From assembly GCF_022662335.1 (NCBI RefSeq), contig NZ_JAKNQJ010000009.1:62001-126000 (forward strand): 64,000 nucleotides of DNA, given 5' to 3'. Position 1 is the stretch's first letter. Each line of letters starts with the position of its first letter. A model generated the notes under the pieces. The model ran no database searches. It was not told the DNA's origin and saw only the letters and a program-made list of their open reading frames with translations. The stretch is from Sphingomonas sp. CROZ-RG-20F-R02-07. GTDB lineage: Bacteria; Pseudomonadota; Alphaproteobacteria; Sphingomonadales; Sphingomonadaceae. Both the position numbers and the translations under genes were made by a program. Shown piece after piece: positions 1 through 9,611 of this stretch.

Positions 1-2845
1 TCAGGCCCGTGGCGGGCGAGGCCGACGCCATCCGGCCGGCATAGCGCGCGCGCGCGATACGCCCACCGGCGCTGGCCAGCGCCTCCTCGATCATCGGCTC
101 GACGAAGAACCAATAGCCCTGGTTCTTCGGCTCTTCCTGCGCCCAAACCACGTCCTCGAGCGCGGGCATGCGCGCCAGGCGCTTGGCCAGAGGCTCGCCG
201 GGGAAGGGATAGAGCTGCTCGATACGGACGATCTGCGTCGTCGTGTCGCCCGCCGCGTCGCGCGCCTCCATCAGGTCGTACGCCACCTTGCCGGTGCACA
301 GCACGACGCGCTTCGTCGCGGCATCGGCGGGGGCGGCGGGGTCGGACAGGATGCGCCGGAAATGCGTGTCGCCGACGAATTCCTCCGCCTTCGACACCGC
401 CATCTTGTGGCGCAGCAGCGATTTGGGCGTCATCACGATCAGCGGCTTGCGGAACGAACGGTGCATCTGCCGGCGCAGCAGGTGATAGTAGTTCGCCGGC
501 GTCGTGCAGTTCGCGACCTGCATATTGTCCCCTGCGCACAATTGCAGGAAGCGCTCGGGCCGTGCCGAGCTATGCTCGGGCCCCTGCCCCTCGTAACCAT
601 GCGGCAGCAGCATCACGAGACCGTTGGCGCGCAGCCACTTGGCCTCGCCGCTCGCGATGAACTGGTCGATCATGATCTGCGCGCCGTTGACGAAGTCGCC
701 GAACTGCGCCTCCCACAGCACCAGCGTCTTCGGGTCGGCCAGCGCATAGCCATATTCGAAGCCGAGTACGCCATATTCGGATAGCGGGCTGTCGAGCACC
801 TCGAAATTGCCATGCTCGATCGAACGCAGCGGCACATATTTATGCTCGTCGGTCTGGTCGACCCACACCGCGTGGCGCTGGCTGAACGTCCCGCGGCCCG
901 AATCCTGGCCCGACAGGCGCACGCCATACCCCTCGGACAGCAGCGACCCGAAGGCGAGTGCCTCGCCCGTCGCCCAGTCGAAGCCGGCACCCGCACGAAA
1001 CATCTCGCGCTTGGCATCGAGCACGCGGCCGAGCGTCTTGTGGATCTTCAGATCCTCGGGGATCGTCGTCAGCGTGCGGCCGAGCGCGTCGAACAGCTTG
1101 GGCGCGATCCCCGTCTCCAGGTTGCGCCGCGCGCTTTCGGCATCGGCCGGCGCGTGCAGGCCCGACCAGCGGCCGGCGAACCAGTCCGCCTTGTTCGGCT
1201 GATAGGCGGCACCCGCCTCGAACTCGCCCTCGAGCAACGTCGTGAACTGGTGGACCTCCCGGTCGACCCAGGCCTGGTCGACGATCTTCTCCTCGATCAG
1301 CCGCTGGCCATAGACCGTGCCGACGCCGGGATGCTGGCGAATCTTGTCGTACATCAGCGGCTGGGTGAAGCTCGGCTCGTCGCCCTCGTTATGGCCGAAG
1401 CGGCGATAGCACCACATGTCGATCACGATGTCGCGGTGGAAGGTCTGGCGGAATTCCATCGCCATCTTCGTCGCGAAGGTCACCGCCTCGGGATCGTCGC
1501 CGTTGACGTGGAAGATCGGCGCCTGGACGCCCTTGGCCACGTCCGACGGATAATCGGACGAGCGCGCGAATTGCGGGCTGGTCGTGAAGCCGATCTGGTT
1601 GTTGATGATGAAATGGACGCAGCCGCCGGTGTTATAGCCGCGGATGCCCGAGAAGCCGAGGCATTCCCACACGATCCCCTGCCCCGCGAACGCCGCGTCA
1701 CCATGGATCAGCACGGGCAGCGCGTGGAGATGCTCCTTCAGATCGCCCGCGATCGTCTGGATCGCGCGCGTCTTGCCGAGCACCACCGGATCGGCCGCCT
1801 CCAGATGGCTGGGGTTGGCGACCAGGCTCATATGCACCTTGTGGCCGTCGAACTCGCGATCGGTGCTGGTGCCCAGGTGATATTTCACGTCGCCCGATCC
1901 GCCGACTTCCTCGGGATTGGCCGAGCCGCCGCCGAATTCGTGGAAGATGATCCGCAGCGGCTTGGCCATGACGTTCGCCAGCACGTTCAGCCGACCGCGA
2001 TGCGCCATGCCGAACACGATCTCGTTGACGCCGAACTGGCCGCCATATTTGATGACGCTTTCGAGCGCGGGGATCATGCTCTCGCCGCCGTCCAGCCCGA
2101 AACGCTTCGTGCCGACATATTTGCGGCCGAGGAACTTCTCCCATTGCTCGGCGGCGATCACCTTGGTGAGGATCGCGCGCTTGCCCTCGGGGGTGAACTG
2201 GATCGCCTTGTCCTTGCCCTCCATCCGGTCCTGGAGGAAACGGCGTTCCTCGACATCGGCGATGTGCATATATTCGAGGCCGACCTTGCCGCAGTAGTTC
2301 GCGCGCAGGATCGCGACGACCTCGCGCACCGTCGACCATTCGAGGCCCAGCGTGCCGCCGAGATAGACCGGACGATCGAGATCGCCGTCGGAAAAGCCGT
2401 GATATTCGGGGCTGAGATCGGCGGGCAGATGCTGGCGCGCGAGGCCGAGCGGATCGAGATCGGCGGCCAGATGCCCGCGCACGCGGTAGGTGCGGATCAG
2501 CAGCTGCACGCGGATCGCGTCGGACGCGGCCTTGGTCACGTCGACCGCGGGCGCGGCGGCGGCGGCGGCGGCGGCGGGTGCGGCGGGCTTGCCCTTCTGC
2601 GGCTTGGGCGCGGGCTCCATCTGCGTCGGATCGAGCGCGGCGGTCAGATCGTCGGTGGTGCTGAGCGGCCAGGCGGCATTCGCCCAACTCGGGCCGCCGG
2701 CCGACCCTTCCAGCCCCTCGAAGAAGCTGCGCCAGCCGGGCTCGACACTGTCGGGCATGGTCCGGAAACGCGCATAGAGCGTCTCCACGAAGGCCGGGCT
2801 GACGCCGGCGGCGATGTCGCTGAAATCCTGGCCTTCGTAGCCCAT
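1..2845 (-). CDS. sucA: 2-oxoglutarate dehydrogenase E1 component, 3' end cut off
   Basis: Thiamine-diphosphate-dependent E1 of the 2-oxoglutarate dehydrogenase complex, which decarboxylates 2-oxoglutarate and passes the succinyl group to E2 in the TCA cycle. About 948 residues are visible and the stop codon lies outside the window; family members are slightly longer. Visible marks are the N-terminal segment MGYEGQDF, a proline/alanine-rich linker near residues 86-100, the HGDAAFAGQG cofactor region near 380 and the HNEGDEPSF segment near 485. ATG at 2845 is preceded by an AGAGGAAG ribosome site. It follows sucD on the same strand after a repeat-filled 157-bp gap. sucB is expected just beyond the window edge. 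Confidence 0.97.
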   Translation of the reverse strand, partial: MGYEGQDFSDIAAGVSPAFVETLYARFRTMPDSVEPGWRSFFEGLEGSAGGPSWANAAWPLSTTDDLTAALDPTQMEPAPKPQKGKPAAPAAAAAAAAPAVDVTKAASDAIRVQLLIRTYRVRGHLAADLDPLGLARQHLPADLSPEYHGFSDGDLDRPVYLGGTLGLEWSTVREVVAILRANYCGKVGLEYMHIADVEERRFLQDRMEGKDKAIQFTPEGKRAILTKVIAAEQWEKFLGRKYVGTKRFGLDGGESMIPALESVIKYGGQFGVNEIVFGMAHRGRLNVLANVMAKPLRIIFHEFGGGSANPEEVGGSGDVKYHLGTSTDREFDGHKVHMSLVANPSHLEAADPVVLGKTRAIQTIAGDLKEHLHALPVLIHGDAAFAGQGIVWECLGFSGIRGYNTGGCVHFIINNQIGFTTSPQFARSSDYPSDVAKGVQAPIFHVNGDDPEAVTFATKMAMEFRQTFHRDIVIDMWCYRRFGHNEGDEPSFTQPLMYDKIRQHPGVGTVYGQRLIEEKIVDQAWVDREVHQFTTLLEGEFEAGAAYQPNKADWFAGRWSGLHAPADAESARRNLETGIAPKLFDALGRTLTTIPEDLKIHKTLGRVLDAKREMFRAGAGFDWATGEALAFGSLLSEGYGVRLSGQDSGRGTFSQRHAVWVDQTDEHKYVPLRSIEHGNFEVLDSPLSEYGVLGFEYGYALADPKTLVLWEAQFGDFVNGAQIMIDQFIASGEAKWLRANGLVMLLPHGYEGQGPEHSSARPERFLQLCAGDNMQVANCTTPANYYHLLRRQMHRSFRKPLIVMTPKSLLRHKMAVSKAEEFVGDTHFRRILSDPAAPADAATKRVVLCTGKVAYDLMEARDAAGDTTTQIVRIEQLYPFPGEPLAKRLARMPALEDVVWAQEEPKNQGYWFFVEPMIEEALASAGGRIARARYAGRMASASPATGL

Positions 2846-2861
2846 GATCGTCTTCCTCTTT

Positions 2862-3000
2862 TCCCTTTCCCCTTGTGGGAGAGGGAGGGGCCCAAGCTGA
2901 AAGCCTGGGAGGCTGAGGGGGAGCACGCTCGCGAGGTCTCGAGCCTCACTCCCCCTCATCCGGCGCTACGCGCCACCTTCTCCCACGTGGGGAGAAGGGT
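2862..3000. repeat. Inverted repeat between sucD and sucA
   Basis: The left arm (about 2862-2893, TTCCCTTTCCCCTTGTGGGA and following) and the right arm (about 2973-3000, containing TTCTCCCACGTGGGGAGAAG) are imperfect inverted copies around a spacer of about 80 bp. The right arm is itself a near-palindrome centred on CCCACGTGGG. It fills almost the whole gap between sucD and sucA, so any transcript running through both genes must carry this hairpin. It could act as a processing or attenuation site; that role is inferred. The type resembles dispersed intergenic repeats of alphaproteobacteria. Confidence 0.7.
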
Positions 3001-3002
3001 TT

Positions 3003-3887
3003 TTAGCCGTTCAGCACCGACAGCAGCGTGGTGCCCAGTTCCGACGGCGAGGCCGAAACCTTGATCCCGGCGGCTTCCATCGCCGCGATCTTGTCCTCGG
3101 CGCCGCCCTGGCCGCCCGACACGATCGCGCCGGCATGGCCCATGCGGCGCCCCGGCGGTGCGGTGCGGCCGGCGATGAAGCCCGCCATCGGCTTCTTGCG
3201 GCCGCGCTTGGCCTCGTCGCGGAGGAACTGCGCGGCTTCCTCTTCGGCGGAGCCACCGATCTCGCCGATCATGATGATCGACTGGGTGGCTTCGTCGGCC
3301 AGAAACAGCTCGAGCACGTCGATGAAGTTCGTGCCGTTGACGGGATCGCCGCCGATGCCGACCGCGGTCGTCTGGCCGAGCCCGGCGTTCGACGTCTGGA
3401 ACACCGCCTCATAGGTGAGCGTGCCCGAGCGCGAGACGACGCCGACCGAACCCTTCTTGAAGATCGAACCCGGCATGATGCCGATCTTGCACTCGCCAGG
3501 CGTCAGCACGCCGGGGCAGTTCGGCCCGATCAGCCGCGACTTGCTGCCCGACAGCGCGCGCTTCACCTTCACCATGTCGAGCACCGGAATGCCCTCGGTG
3601 ATGGTGACGATCAGCGGGATCTCGGCGTCGATCGCCTCGAGGATCGAATCGGCGGCGAAGGGCGGCGGCACGTAGATCACGCTGGCCGTCGCGCCGGTCT
3701 TCGCCTTGGCCTCGGCGACCGTGTCGTACACGGGCAGGCCGAGATGCTCGGTGCCGCCCTTGCCGGGCGTGACGCCGCCGACCATCTGCGTGCCATATTC
3801 CAGCGCCGCCTTGGTATGGAAGCTGCCGGTTTCGCCGGTCATCCCCTGGGTGATGACCTTGGTGTTCTTGTCGACGAGGATGCTCAT
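3003..3887 (-). CDS. sucD: Succinate-CoA ligase, alpha subunit
   Basis: Alpha subunit of succinyl-CoA synthetase, which makes succinate and a nucleoside triphosphate from succinyl-CoA. The 294 residues match the family length. The N-terminal CoA-binding fold begins [10 protein letters not shown], and the phosphorylated histidine lies in [11 protein letters not shown] near residue 250. ATG at 3887 has GGAG about 7 nt upstream. The beta-subunit gene sucC, often paired with sucD in other bacteria, is not next to it. Instead a GIY-YIG element lies between sucD and mdh. Confidence 0.97.
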   Translation of the reverse strand: MSILVDKNTKVITQGMTGETGSFHTKAALEYGTQMVGGVTPGKGGTEHLGLPVYDTVAEAKAKTGATASVIYVPPPFAADSILEAIDAEIPLIVTITEGIPVLDMVKVKRALSGSKSRLIGPNCPGVLTPGECKIGIMPGSIFKKGSVGVVSRSGTLTYEAVFQTSNAGLGQTTAVGIGGDPVNGTNFIDVLELFLADEATQSIIMIGEIGGSAEEEAAQFLRDEAKRGRKKPMAGFIAGRTAPPGRRMGHAGAIVSGGQGGAEDKIAAMEAAGIKVSASPSELGTTLLSVLNG

Positions 3888-3902
3888 TAGGTCTCCGATC
3901 CT

Positions 3903-3936
3903 ACCACCCCGGCGAACGCCGGGGTCCAGTTGGGAA
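3903..3936. repeat. GIY-YIG element, left 34-bp inverted arm
   Basis: A 34-bp arm repeated perfectly in reverse complement at 4249-4282. It contains the 18-nt palindrome CCCCGGCGAACGCCGGGG followed by TCCAGTTGGGAA. The palindrome lies at the outer side and the TCCAG tail points into the element. The arm begins 15 bp upstream of the sucD start codon and ends 5 bp from the stop codon of the nuclease gene. The same core recurs at 27182-27280. Confidence 0.95.
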
Positions 3937-3941
3937 GGCGG

Positions 3942-4238
3942 TCATGGTTGGGCGATGCGATCGTACAGGTCGTTCCACGCGGGATTGAGCCCTTCGATCT
4001 CCTGCACCTTCCAGGTCCGCCTCCACTCTTTCATCTGCCGCTCGCGCAGCCTTGCCGCTTCCCATTCGCCGCAAGCCTCGTACCAGACGAGCGCCTTGCA
4101 GCCGTAACGCTTCGTGAACCCGGCGACGACGCCGTTGCGATGTTCCCACACGCGCCGCGCCAGGTTCGTCGTCGAGCCTAGATAGATCGCACCGTTCCGG
4201 TGGTTGGCCATGATGTAGACGAACGCCTGGTTCTCCAT
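3942..4238 (-). CDS. GIY-YIG domain nuclease-like protein boxed by inverted repeats
   Basis: A 98-residue single-domain GIY-YIG protein of the short UPF0213/YhbQ type. The VYI motif (residues 7-9) and YLG motif (19-21) mark the two strands of the fold. Arginines near 28-29 and a glutamate in the RERQMKEW segment near 66 fit the catalytic positions. ATG 4238 is chosen over GTG 4241. A GGGAAAG ribosome site falls at the inner edge of the right repeat arm, so the repeat may supply the translation signal. The gene fills the space between the two arms almost completely. Its job is unknown; a role in moving or maintaining the flanking repeat is inferred from the arrangement. Confidence 0.9.
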   Translation of the reverse strand: MENQAFVYIMANHRNGAIYLGSTTNLARRVWEHRNGVVAGFTKRYGCKALVWYEACGEWEAARLRERQMKEWRRTWKVQEIEGLNPAWNDLYDRIAQP

Positions 4239-4248
4239 CACGTCGGCT

Positions 4249-4282
4249 TTCCCAACTGGACCCCGGCGTTCGCCGGGGTGGT
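4249..4282. repeat. GIY-YIG element, right 34-bp inverted arm
   Basis: Exact reverse complement of 3903-3936, giving a 380-bp element (3903-4282) that holds one gene and nothing else. It lies 23 bp downstream of the mdh stop codon. The internal palindrome should form a strong hairpin in any mdh-sucD transcript. I see no obvious target-site duplication outside the arms. Confidence 0.95.
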
Positions 4283-4305
4283 GCCACAGGCTCAGTTCAG
4301 CGCAA

Positions 4306-5313
<1,008 letters not shown>

Positions 5314-5365
5314 CTACGCCTTTTGCGCGGCCCCGGCAACCGCTAAAGCGGCCGGATCACGGCTC

Positions 5366-6499
5366 TTATTGCACTTGGTTCGCAATATCGACAGCGCCAT
5401 GGCCTTCAGCGAGATAGGCGTCGGAGCGCATCTCCTCGAGCCGGCTGACGGTGCGTTCGAATTCGAAGGCGCCGTCGCCCCGTTCGTAAAGCTGGCCGGG
5501 CTGCGCGTCCGCCGCCGCCAGCAGCTTGACCTTGTGTTCGTAGAGCGCGTCGATCAGCGCGACGAAGCGCGCCGCCTCGTTGCGGCTGTCGGGGCCGAGC
5601 CGCGGCACGCCCACCAGGATGACGGTGTGGTAGCGCCTTGCGATCGCGAGATAATCCGCGCTGCCCCGCGCCTCGCCGCACAGTTTCTTGAAGGCGAAGA
5701 CCGCGACGCCCTTCAGGCTCTTGGGCACGCGCAGCGTCCGCCCGCCGCCCACCGGCAATTCCTCGGCGGGCACATGCGCGGCATCCTCGGGCGGGTAATC
5801 GGTCAGGCGGAAGAACGCCGCGGACAGCTGCGCCGTCGCCTCGGCGCCGTTGGGGACGAGCCAGGTGTCCTGCTGCCCCAGCCGGTCGCGCCGGTAATCG
5901 ACCGGACCGTTGAGCGCCACGACGTCGAGCCGTTCGCCGATGAGCGCGATGAAGGGCAGGAAATGCTCGCGGTTGAGGCCGTTCTTGTAGAGATCGGCCG
6001 GGGCCCGATTCGAGGTGGCCACGATCGTCACGCCGGCCAGGATCAGCGCGGTGAACAGCCGCGAGAGGATCATCGCATCGGGCGAATTGGTGACCATCAT
6101 CTCGTCGAAGGCGAGGCAGCGCACCTCCTGCGCCAGCGCCGCGGCGACGGGCGCGATCGGGTCGCCCTGTTCCTTGCGGCGTTCGGCGGCGATGCGCTGG
6201 TGCACCTCCAGCATGAATTCGCCGAAATGGACGCGGCGTTTGCGCTGGATGGCCAGGTTCGCGAAGAACAGGTCCATCAGCATCGATTTGCCGCGCCCGA
6301 CATCGCCCCACAGATAGACCCCGCGCGGCGCCGCCGGCTTCGCCCGTGCCAGCCGCCACAGCACCGAGCCGCGGCGCGGCGTGGCCTCCAGCTCGGCCTG
6401 GAGCGTCGCGAGGCGCGCGGCGGCGGCGGCCTGTTCGGAATCGGGGCGAAGCTCGCCCGCCGCGATCAGCGCGTCATAGGCCTGGAGGACGGTGGTCAT
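5366..6499 (-). CDS. zapE: Cell division protein ZapE, AFG1-like ATPase
   Basis: A 377-residue P-loop ATPase of the AFG1/ZapE family. In E. coli this protein acts at the division ring; mitochondrial relatives act in protein quality control. Walker A GDVGRGKS is at residues 65-72, with an acidic Walker B (CLAFDEM) near 128. It lies 97 bp upstream of mdh on the same strand. The length and motifs leave little doubt about family, but the cellular role here is by analogy. Confidence 0.93.
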   Translation of the reverse strand: MTTVLQAYDALIAAGELRPDSEQAAAAARLATLQAELEATPRRGSVLWRLARAKPAAPRGVYLWGDVGRGKSMLMDLFFANLAIQRKRRVHFGEFMLEVHQRIAAERRKEQGDPIAPVAAALAQEVRCLAFDEMMVTNSPDAMILSRLFTALILAGVTIVATSNRAPADLYKNGLNREHFLPFIALIGERLDVVALNGPVDYRRDRLGQQDTWLVPNGAEATAQLSAAFFRLTDYPPEDAAHVPAEELPVGGGRTLRVPKSLKGVAVFAFKKLCGEARGSADYLAIARRYHTVILVGVPRLGPDSRNEAARFVALIDALYEHKVKLLAAADAQPGQLYERGDGAFEFERTVSRLEEMRSDAYLAEGHGAVDIANQVQ

Positions 6500-6545
6500 G
6501 TCCGTTTCCCGATCGGGTCCCGGTCTTCGCCGCGGAACATGAGGT

Positions 6546-6992
6546 TCATGCCTTGCTCGGCTTGCGGATCGTCGCCGAGAAGGCCGCGATCCGCGCCTCG
6601 CCCTGCACCACCAGCCCGCGCAGGAACAGCAGCCGCCCCGTTTCCTTCAACAGCTCGACCTGCGCCTCGATCGGCTCACCGATCCTGCCGCCGCCGATGA
6701 ACTGGGTGTTGAGATCCAGCGTCACCGCGGTGCCCGCCACGATCAGCCCGTGCCCCCGCGCCGCGGCGAACAGCGAGACGTCGATGAAGCCGAGCAGCGC
6801 GCCGCCATGGACGTGGTTGCTAAGGTTGGAATGGCGATGCTCGGGCGTCATCCGCACGCGCGCGAACGCACCGTCCATCCGAAAGAGCAACGGCCCGAGC
6901 AGCGTGTTGAAGCGCGTGGGATCGCTCAGCGACCAGCGTCGCCAGCCGGGATGATCGGGCGACTCGGCATCGGTGAAGTGCGGGTCAGCCAT
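6546..6992 (-). CDS. PaaI-type hotdog thioesterase
   Basis: A 148-residue protein with a single hotdog fold, likely hydrolysing an acyl-CoA or aryl-CoA thioester. The HGGALLGFIDVSLF segment near residues 62-75 matches the family's helix and active-site region. It starts 21 bp downstream of the sdhB stop codon and ends 46 bp before zapE, so it probably shares a transcript with both. The substrate cannot be told from sequence. Confidence 0.85.
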   Translation of the reverse strand: MADPHFTDAESPDHPGWRRWSLSDPTRFNTLLGPLLFRMDGAFARVRMTPEHRHSNLSNHVHGGALLGFIDVSLFAAARGHGLIVAGTAVTLDLNTQFIGGGRIGEPIEAQVELLKETGRLLFLRGLVVQGEARIAAFSATIRKPSKA

Positions 6993-7013
6993 CGCCAGTT
7001 TTCCGGGACAGGA

Positions 7014-7802
7014 TCACACCACCCGTTCGGCTTCCATCTTCTTCACTTCGGCGATCGCCTTGGCGGGGTTCAGCCCCTTGGGGCACACCGTCGCGCAGTT
7101 CATGATCGTGTGGCAGCGATAGAGGCGGAACGGATCCTCCAGCGCATCGAGCCGCTCGCCCGTCATCTCGTCGCGGCTGTCGGCGAGCCAGCGATAGGCC
7201 TGGAGCAGAATCGCCGGCCCCAGGAACTTGTCGCTGTTCCACCAATAGCTCGGGCACGAGGTGGAGCAGCAGGCGCACAGAATGCATTCGTACAGCCCGT
7301 CGAGCTTCTCGCGATCCTCGGGGCTCTGGAGCCGCTCCTTGCCCGAGGGCGGCGGCGTGACCGTCTGCAGCCAGGGCTTGATCGAGCTGTATTGCGCGTA
7401 GAAATGCGTGAAGTCGGGCACGAGGTCCTTGATGACCTCCATGTGCGGCAAGGGCGTGATCCGCACCTCGCCCTTCACGTCCTCGATCGCCTTGGTGCAG
7501 GCGAGCGTGTTGGTGCCGTCGATGTTCATCGAGCACGACCCGCAAATGCCCTCACGGCACGAACGGCGGAAGGTGAGCGAGGAATCCTGCTCCGCCTTCA
7601 TCTTGATGAGCGCGTCGAGCACCATCGGCCCGGTCTCGTCGAGGTTCAGCTCGAACGTGTCGTAACGCGGATTCTCGCCGCTGTCGGGATCGTAGCGATA
7701 GACCTTGAACGATTTCATCCGCCCCTTGAGGCCCCGGCTTTCGGATGTGTGCGCCTTGCCCTTCTTGACGACGCTGTTCTTGGGCAGGGTGAATTCGGCC
7801 AT
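7014..7802 (-). CDS. sdhB: Succinate dehydrogenase iron-sulfur subunit
   Basis: Electron-transfer subunit of respiratory complex II, 262 residues. The 2Fe-2S ligands lie in CREGICGSC (C82, C87, C90) plus a cysteine near 102. The 4Fe-4S and 3Fe-4S ligands are in [12 protein letters not shown] near 171 and [12 protein letters not shown] near 219. ATG 7802 (MAEFTLPK) is chosen because GAGGAG lies about 10 nt upstream; the longer reading frame has no ribosome site. It is separated from sdhA by about 2.5 kb holding a peptidase, a dehydrogenase and a toxin-antitoxin pair, whereas sdhB usually follows sdhA directly. Confidence 0.97.
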   Translation of the reverse strand: MAEFTLPKNSVVKKGKAHTSESRGLKGRMKSFKVYRYDPDSGENPRYDTFELNLDETGPMVLDALIKMKAEQDSSLTFRRSCREGICGSCSMNIDGTNTLACTKAIEDVKGEVRITPLPHMEVIKDLVPDFTHFYAQYSSIKPWLQTVTPPPSGKERLQSPEDREKLDGLYECILCACCSTSCPSYWWNSDKFLGPAILLQAYRWLADSRDEMTGERLDALEDPFRLYRCHTIMNCATVCPKGLNPAKAIAEVKKMEAERVV

Positions 7803-7887
7803 GGCCGTGGTCGCTCCTCGGATGATGCCGGACGGGCTATGCCTTTCAGGTGGCGTGCGCAACCCCCGCGCGCAACCCGCCCGGCCA

Positions 7888-8454
7888 TCAGATCACGTCG
7901 AGCACCAGCCCCAGGTCGCGCGCCTCCTCCGCCTCGATATACCAGTTGTTCGGCGCCTTCGAGCGCAGATCGTCGAACGACACGTTGGAGCCGGCGACGA
8001 GATCGCGAAACCCCTCCTCCTCGATCGCGATCGAATGCTCGATCTCGTGGAGCGTGGCCTTCAGCGTCGGCACGCAGCTGCGCAGCGGCCCCTCGATCGT
8101 CATCGTCTTCTGCAGCTTGCGCTCATGGATCATCAGCCGCGTCCGGCGGGTGAGGAACCGGTGTTCGACCGGAAAGGCCGACATGAACGTGGCACCGGCG
8201 GAATAGACCGCCACCTTGCCGAGGAACAGGATCTCGCGGCCGGTATAATCGCGCAGCAGGCGGATATCGGTGCCCATCGCACGCGCCACCTCGGGATCGC
8301 CGCCCAATGTGGTGATCGCCACCACCAGCGTGCCGTCTGCCGGACAGGCGGCGAGCTGCTGGCGGAAATTCTGGTACATCGCATCGTCCACCGTGCCGAG
8401 CAGGCGGATATGGGGCTGGGCGAGCAACGGATAGCGTTTGGGATCGTCGGTCAT
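7888..8454 (-). CDS. ClpP-like serine peptidase
   Basis: A 188-residue protein of the ClpP/crotonase fold. The candidate nucleophile is Ser85 in [10 protein letters not shown] and the candidate histidine His110 in LMIHERK, with spacing like ClpP. The usual ClpP context around the serine is altered, so it is a divergent member and may not partner with a Clp ATPase. It is divergent from the dehydrogenase at 8551 and is preceded by a GGAAC-N16-GGTT promoter, suggesting general-stress control. Its function is inferred from fold and motifs only. Confidence 0.8.
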   Translation of the reverse strand: MTDDPKRYPLLAQPHIRLLGTVDDAMYQNFRQQLAACPADGTLVVAITTLGGDPEVARAMGTDIRLLRDYTGREILFLGKVAVYSAGATFMSAFPVEHRFLTRRTRLMIHERKLQKTMTIEGPLRSCVPTLKATLHEIEHSIAIEEEGFRDLVAGSNVSFDDLRSKAPNNWYIEAEEARDLGLVLDVI

Positions 8455-8463
8455 GGCGCGCGA

Positions 8464-8488
8464 AACCGCCGATCGGGCCTCGGGTTCC
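8464..8488 (-). promoter_or_regulatory. EcfG-type stress promoter for the ClpP-like gene
   Basis: Reading the minus strand, GGAAC at 8488-8484 and GGTT at 8467-8464 are separated by 16 nt. This matches the alphaproteobacterial general-stress sigma factor (EcfG) consensus closely and has the same spacing as the csbD promoter in this window. The -10 region lies 10 nt upstream of the ATG at 8454, so the leader would be very short. Confidence 0.55.
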
Positions 8489-8492
8489 CGGC

Positions 8493-8518
8493 GGAACCCC
8501 TGGCCATTCCCCTCGGTT
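8493..8518 (+). promoter_or_regulatory. EcfG-type stress promoter for the short-chain dehydrogenase
   Basis: GGAAC at 8493-8497 and GGTT at 8515-8518 are separated by 17 nt, facing the dehydrogenase that starts at 8551. It sits back to back with the minus-strand copy at 8464-8488. Two such motifs in one 96-bp divergent gap argue against chance. Confidence 0.5.
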
Positions 8519-8550
8519 GAGTGCGCAACTCCGGCATAAGGCGCGTATTC

Positions 8551-9555
8551 ATGGCCATCCCATTGAAACCCTTGAAGGATCAGGTGATCGTCATCACCGG
8601 CGCGAGTTCGGGGATCGGCCTCGTCACCGCCCGCACCGCCGCGGCGCGCGGCGCCCGGGTGATGCTGGTGGCGCGCAGCGAGGGCGCGCTGTCGGACGCG
8701 GTCGATGCGATCCGCGCGGACGGCGGCACGGCGGACTATCACGTCGCCGATATGGGCGATGCGGATGCGGTGAAGGCCGCCGCCGCGCAGGCGGTCGCGC
8801 GCTTCGGCCGGATCGACACCTGGGTGAACAATGCCGGCGTGGCGATCTACGCCAAGCTGATGGAGACGCCGGCTGACGAGCACCGGCAATTGTTCCGCAC
8901 CAATTATTTCGGCATGGTCCATGGCTGCGAGGCCGCGGTGCCGCTGCTGGCGGCGGGCGGCGCGCTCATCACGGTGGGATCGATCGCGTCGGACATGAGC
9001 AGCCCGGTAATGGGCGCCTATTCCGCGTCCAAGCACGCGGTGCAGGCCTATGTGCAGGCGCTGCGCATGGAGCTGCGCGCGGCGGGCTCGCCGATCTCGG
9101 TGTCGCTGGTGAAGCCCGCCGGGATCGACACGCCGATCGGCCAGCATGCCGCCAACCACGAGGGCGGCGAAGCGCAGATCCCGCCGCCGGCCTATGATCC
9201 GCAGCTCGTCGCCGACGCGATCCTCGATTGCGCGGTCCACCCGCGCCGCGAGATCACCGTGGGCGGCGCCGGACGCGCGCAGGCGATGTTCGCGGTGCAT
9301 TTCCCCGCATTGTTCGAACGCCTCGCACCGCGCGCGGCGAAGAGCTTCGTCGACCGCGACAAGACGCAGCCGCGGCCGAGCAACCTGTTCGAGGGCGTCC
9401 ATGCCGGCCACGAACGCTCGGGCGAGCAGGCGCCGCTCAAATCCAGCGCCTATACCGCCGTGATGCTGCGCCCCGGCGCGGCCCTCGCCGTCGGCGGCGG
9501 CCTGGCGGCGGGCGTGGCGGCGCTGCTGCTGGCGCGATGGCGGGCGCGGGGTTGA
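8551..9555 (+). CDS. Short-chain dehydrogenase/reductase with C-terminal hydrophobic tail
   Basis: A 334-residue NAD(P)-dependent oxidoreductase. The cofactor motif TGASSGIG is at residues 16-23, NNAG near 93 and the catalytic YSASK near 157. About 90 residues follow the dehydrogenase core and end in a hydrophobic stretch (GAALAVGGGLAAGVAALLLA), which may anchor it to the membrane. ATG 8551 gives the usual N-terminus. It is downstream of an EcfG-type promoter. The substrate is unknown. Confidence 0.87.
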   Translation: MAIPLKPLKDQVIVITGASSGIGLVTARTAAARGARVMLVARSEGALSDAVDAIRADGGTADYHVADMGDADAVKAAAAQAVARFGRIDTWVNNAGVAIYAKLMETPADEHRQLFRTNYFGMVHGCEAAVPLLAAGGALITVGSIASDMSSPVMGAYSASKHAVQAYVQALRMELRAAGSPISVSLVKPAGIDTPIGQHAANHEGGEAQIPPPAYDPQLVADAILDCAVHPRREITVGGAGRAQAMFAVHFPALFERLAPRAAKSFVDRDKTQPRPSNLFEGVHAGHERSGEQAPLKSSAYTAVMLRPGAALAVGGGLAAGVAALLLARWRARG

Positions 9556-9611
9556 CGTTATAACGTTGTGCTTACCGGCAAGCTCGTCTAAATCGTGCCG
9601 CGGAGGCTCAG

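Noticed and set aside
2545..2590. GCG/GCC triplet run in sucA resembling a microsatellite
   Set aside because: It encodes the alanine-rich linker normal for the E1 N-terminal region; no sign of frame variation.
812..3064. A 750-codon open frame on the plus strand opposite sucA
   Set aside because: It is the antisense shadow of sucA. High GC keeps the opposite frame open; its translation is arginine/histidine-rich and matches nothing.
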